DNA from: Undibacterium sp. YM2
GTDB lineage: Bacteria > Pseudomonadota > Gammaproteobacteria > Burkholderiales > Burkholderiaceae_D
DNA length: 64,000 bases
Reading direction: 5' to 3'
NCBI RefSeq assembly: GCF_009937975.1
Contig: NZ_AP018441.1
Location: forward strand, 806,001-870,000
In this document: positions 63,715 through 64,000 of the stretch, in pieces
How positions within the stretch are numbered: the stretch's first letter is position 1
Layout of the letters: the number at the start of each line of letters is the position of its first letter
Program-made: the position numbers and the translations under genes
Notes under the pieces: generated by a model
The model's input: the letters and a program-made list of their open reading frames with translations, nothing else
Told to the model about the DNA's origin: nothing
The model's database searches: none

Positions 63715-64000
63715 ATGAGCGCAAAACCTGTGGATGTCGCCGTCGGCATCCTGATGAAAGCCAATGGCGATGTCTTGCTGGGGCAGCGTCCGGCAGGCAA
63801 ACCCTATGAAGGTTATTGGGAATTTCCGGGCGGCAAGGTTGAGCCTGATGAATCCATACTCGATGCACTCAAGCGCGAATTTGTTGAAGAGCTGGGCATA
63901 CAGGTGTTGACTGCCGAACCCTGGTGCGGCGTAGAGCATATCTATCCGCATGCCCATGTCAGGCTGCATTTCTATATCAGCCGTGAATGGCAGGGCGAAC
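63715..64000 (+). CDS. MutT-like Nudix hydrolase, cut by window edge
   Basis: The first 95 codons of a Nudix protein. The Nudix box GGKVEPDESILDALKREFVE followed by ELGI fits GX5EX7REUXEEXGU exactly, and the N-terminus (VDVAVGILMKANGDVLLGQRP) is typical of MutT, which hydrolyses 8-oxo-dGTP. In relatives a thiamine-phosphate-synthase-like domain can follow; this cannot be seen here. The start ATG 63715 overlaps nothing and lies just behind the DUF815 stop. Confidence 0.9.
   Translation, partial: MSAKPVDVAVGILMKANGDVLLGQRPAGKPYEGYWEFPGGKVEPDESILDALKREFVEELGIQVLTAEPWCGVEHIYPHAHVRLHFYISREWQGE

Overview
The window looks like a betaproteobacterial chromosome. The evidence is a complete mraZ-to-ftsZ division and cell-wall cluster followed by lpxC, a DciA-like gene, an M23 peptidase, secA, argJ, a DUF815 ATPase and a Nudix gene, an order typical of Burkholderiales. 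The moderate GC content by eye, the many small stress lipoproteins and the gene set suggest Oxalobacteraceae, perhaps an Undibacterium-like organism. The genus is inference only.

Layout. 1-1058: the start of a cyclic beta-glucan synthase-like gene (minus strand, cut by the edge). 1.4-10.5 kb: an envelope and general-stress island of small lipoproteins, BON-domain proteins, CsbD, DUF3309, glycine-zipper and OmpA-type proteins, with a phospholipase D and an alcohol dehydrogenase. Five copies of an inverted repeat GTKCG-N4-CGNAC lie in its intergenic regions. 10.8-14.9 kb: single genes (fatty acid hydroxylase, Yip1 protein, NUC1 endonuclease, membrane-anchored acetyltransferase).

14.9-27.3 kb is the most unusual part, an expanded RNA-repair locus. 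The regulator RtcR (CARF domain plus sigma54 activator) is divergent from a near-consensus sigma54 promoter. From that promoter run: a leader with a tRNA 3'-half-like element; rsr (Ro60/TROVE protein); five tandem minimal Y-RNA modules of about 73-81 nt that lack any tRNA-like part; a sixth module with a degenerate one; a small zinc-ribbon gene; three longer YrlA-type Y RNAs, two of which carry a clear circularly permuted tRNA mimic; rtcB; rtcA; a cloverleaf tRNA-like RNA with encoded CCA and a six-base anticodon loop; and a large (about 820 aa) unrecognised protein. A short promoter / 13-codon ORF / terminator unit then precedes a second rtcB and a 57-aa basic protein, closed by a strong terminator. 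Rsr should bind the Y modules, the tRNA mimics would couple it to tRNA metabolism, RtcA and the two RtcBs would rework and religate broken ends, and RtcR would switch the operon on when broken tRNAs appear.

27.4-35.4 kb: a DUF1624 membrane acyltransferase-like protein, an MFS transporter, a TPP-dependent acetolactate-synthase-like enzyme, rnpB (RNase P RNA) and a large PAS-GAF-GGDEF-EAL protein. 35.8-53.1 kb: the dcw cluster (mraZ rsmH ftsL ftsI murE murF mraY murD ftsW murG murC ddl ftsQ ftsA ftsZ), with four MraZ boxes at 10-base spacing in front, a triplicated end of mraY and a long hairpin in the ftsZ leader. 53.1-64 kb: a dispersed inverted repeat also present between rtcB and rtcA, a peroxiredoxin, a frameshifted GNAT gene, a possibly leaderless lpxC, a DciA-like gene, an M23 peptidase, secA, an acyl-CoA dehydrogenase, argJ, a DUF815 ATPase and the start of a mutT-like gene.
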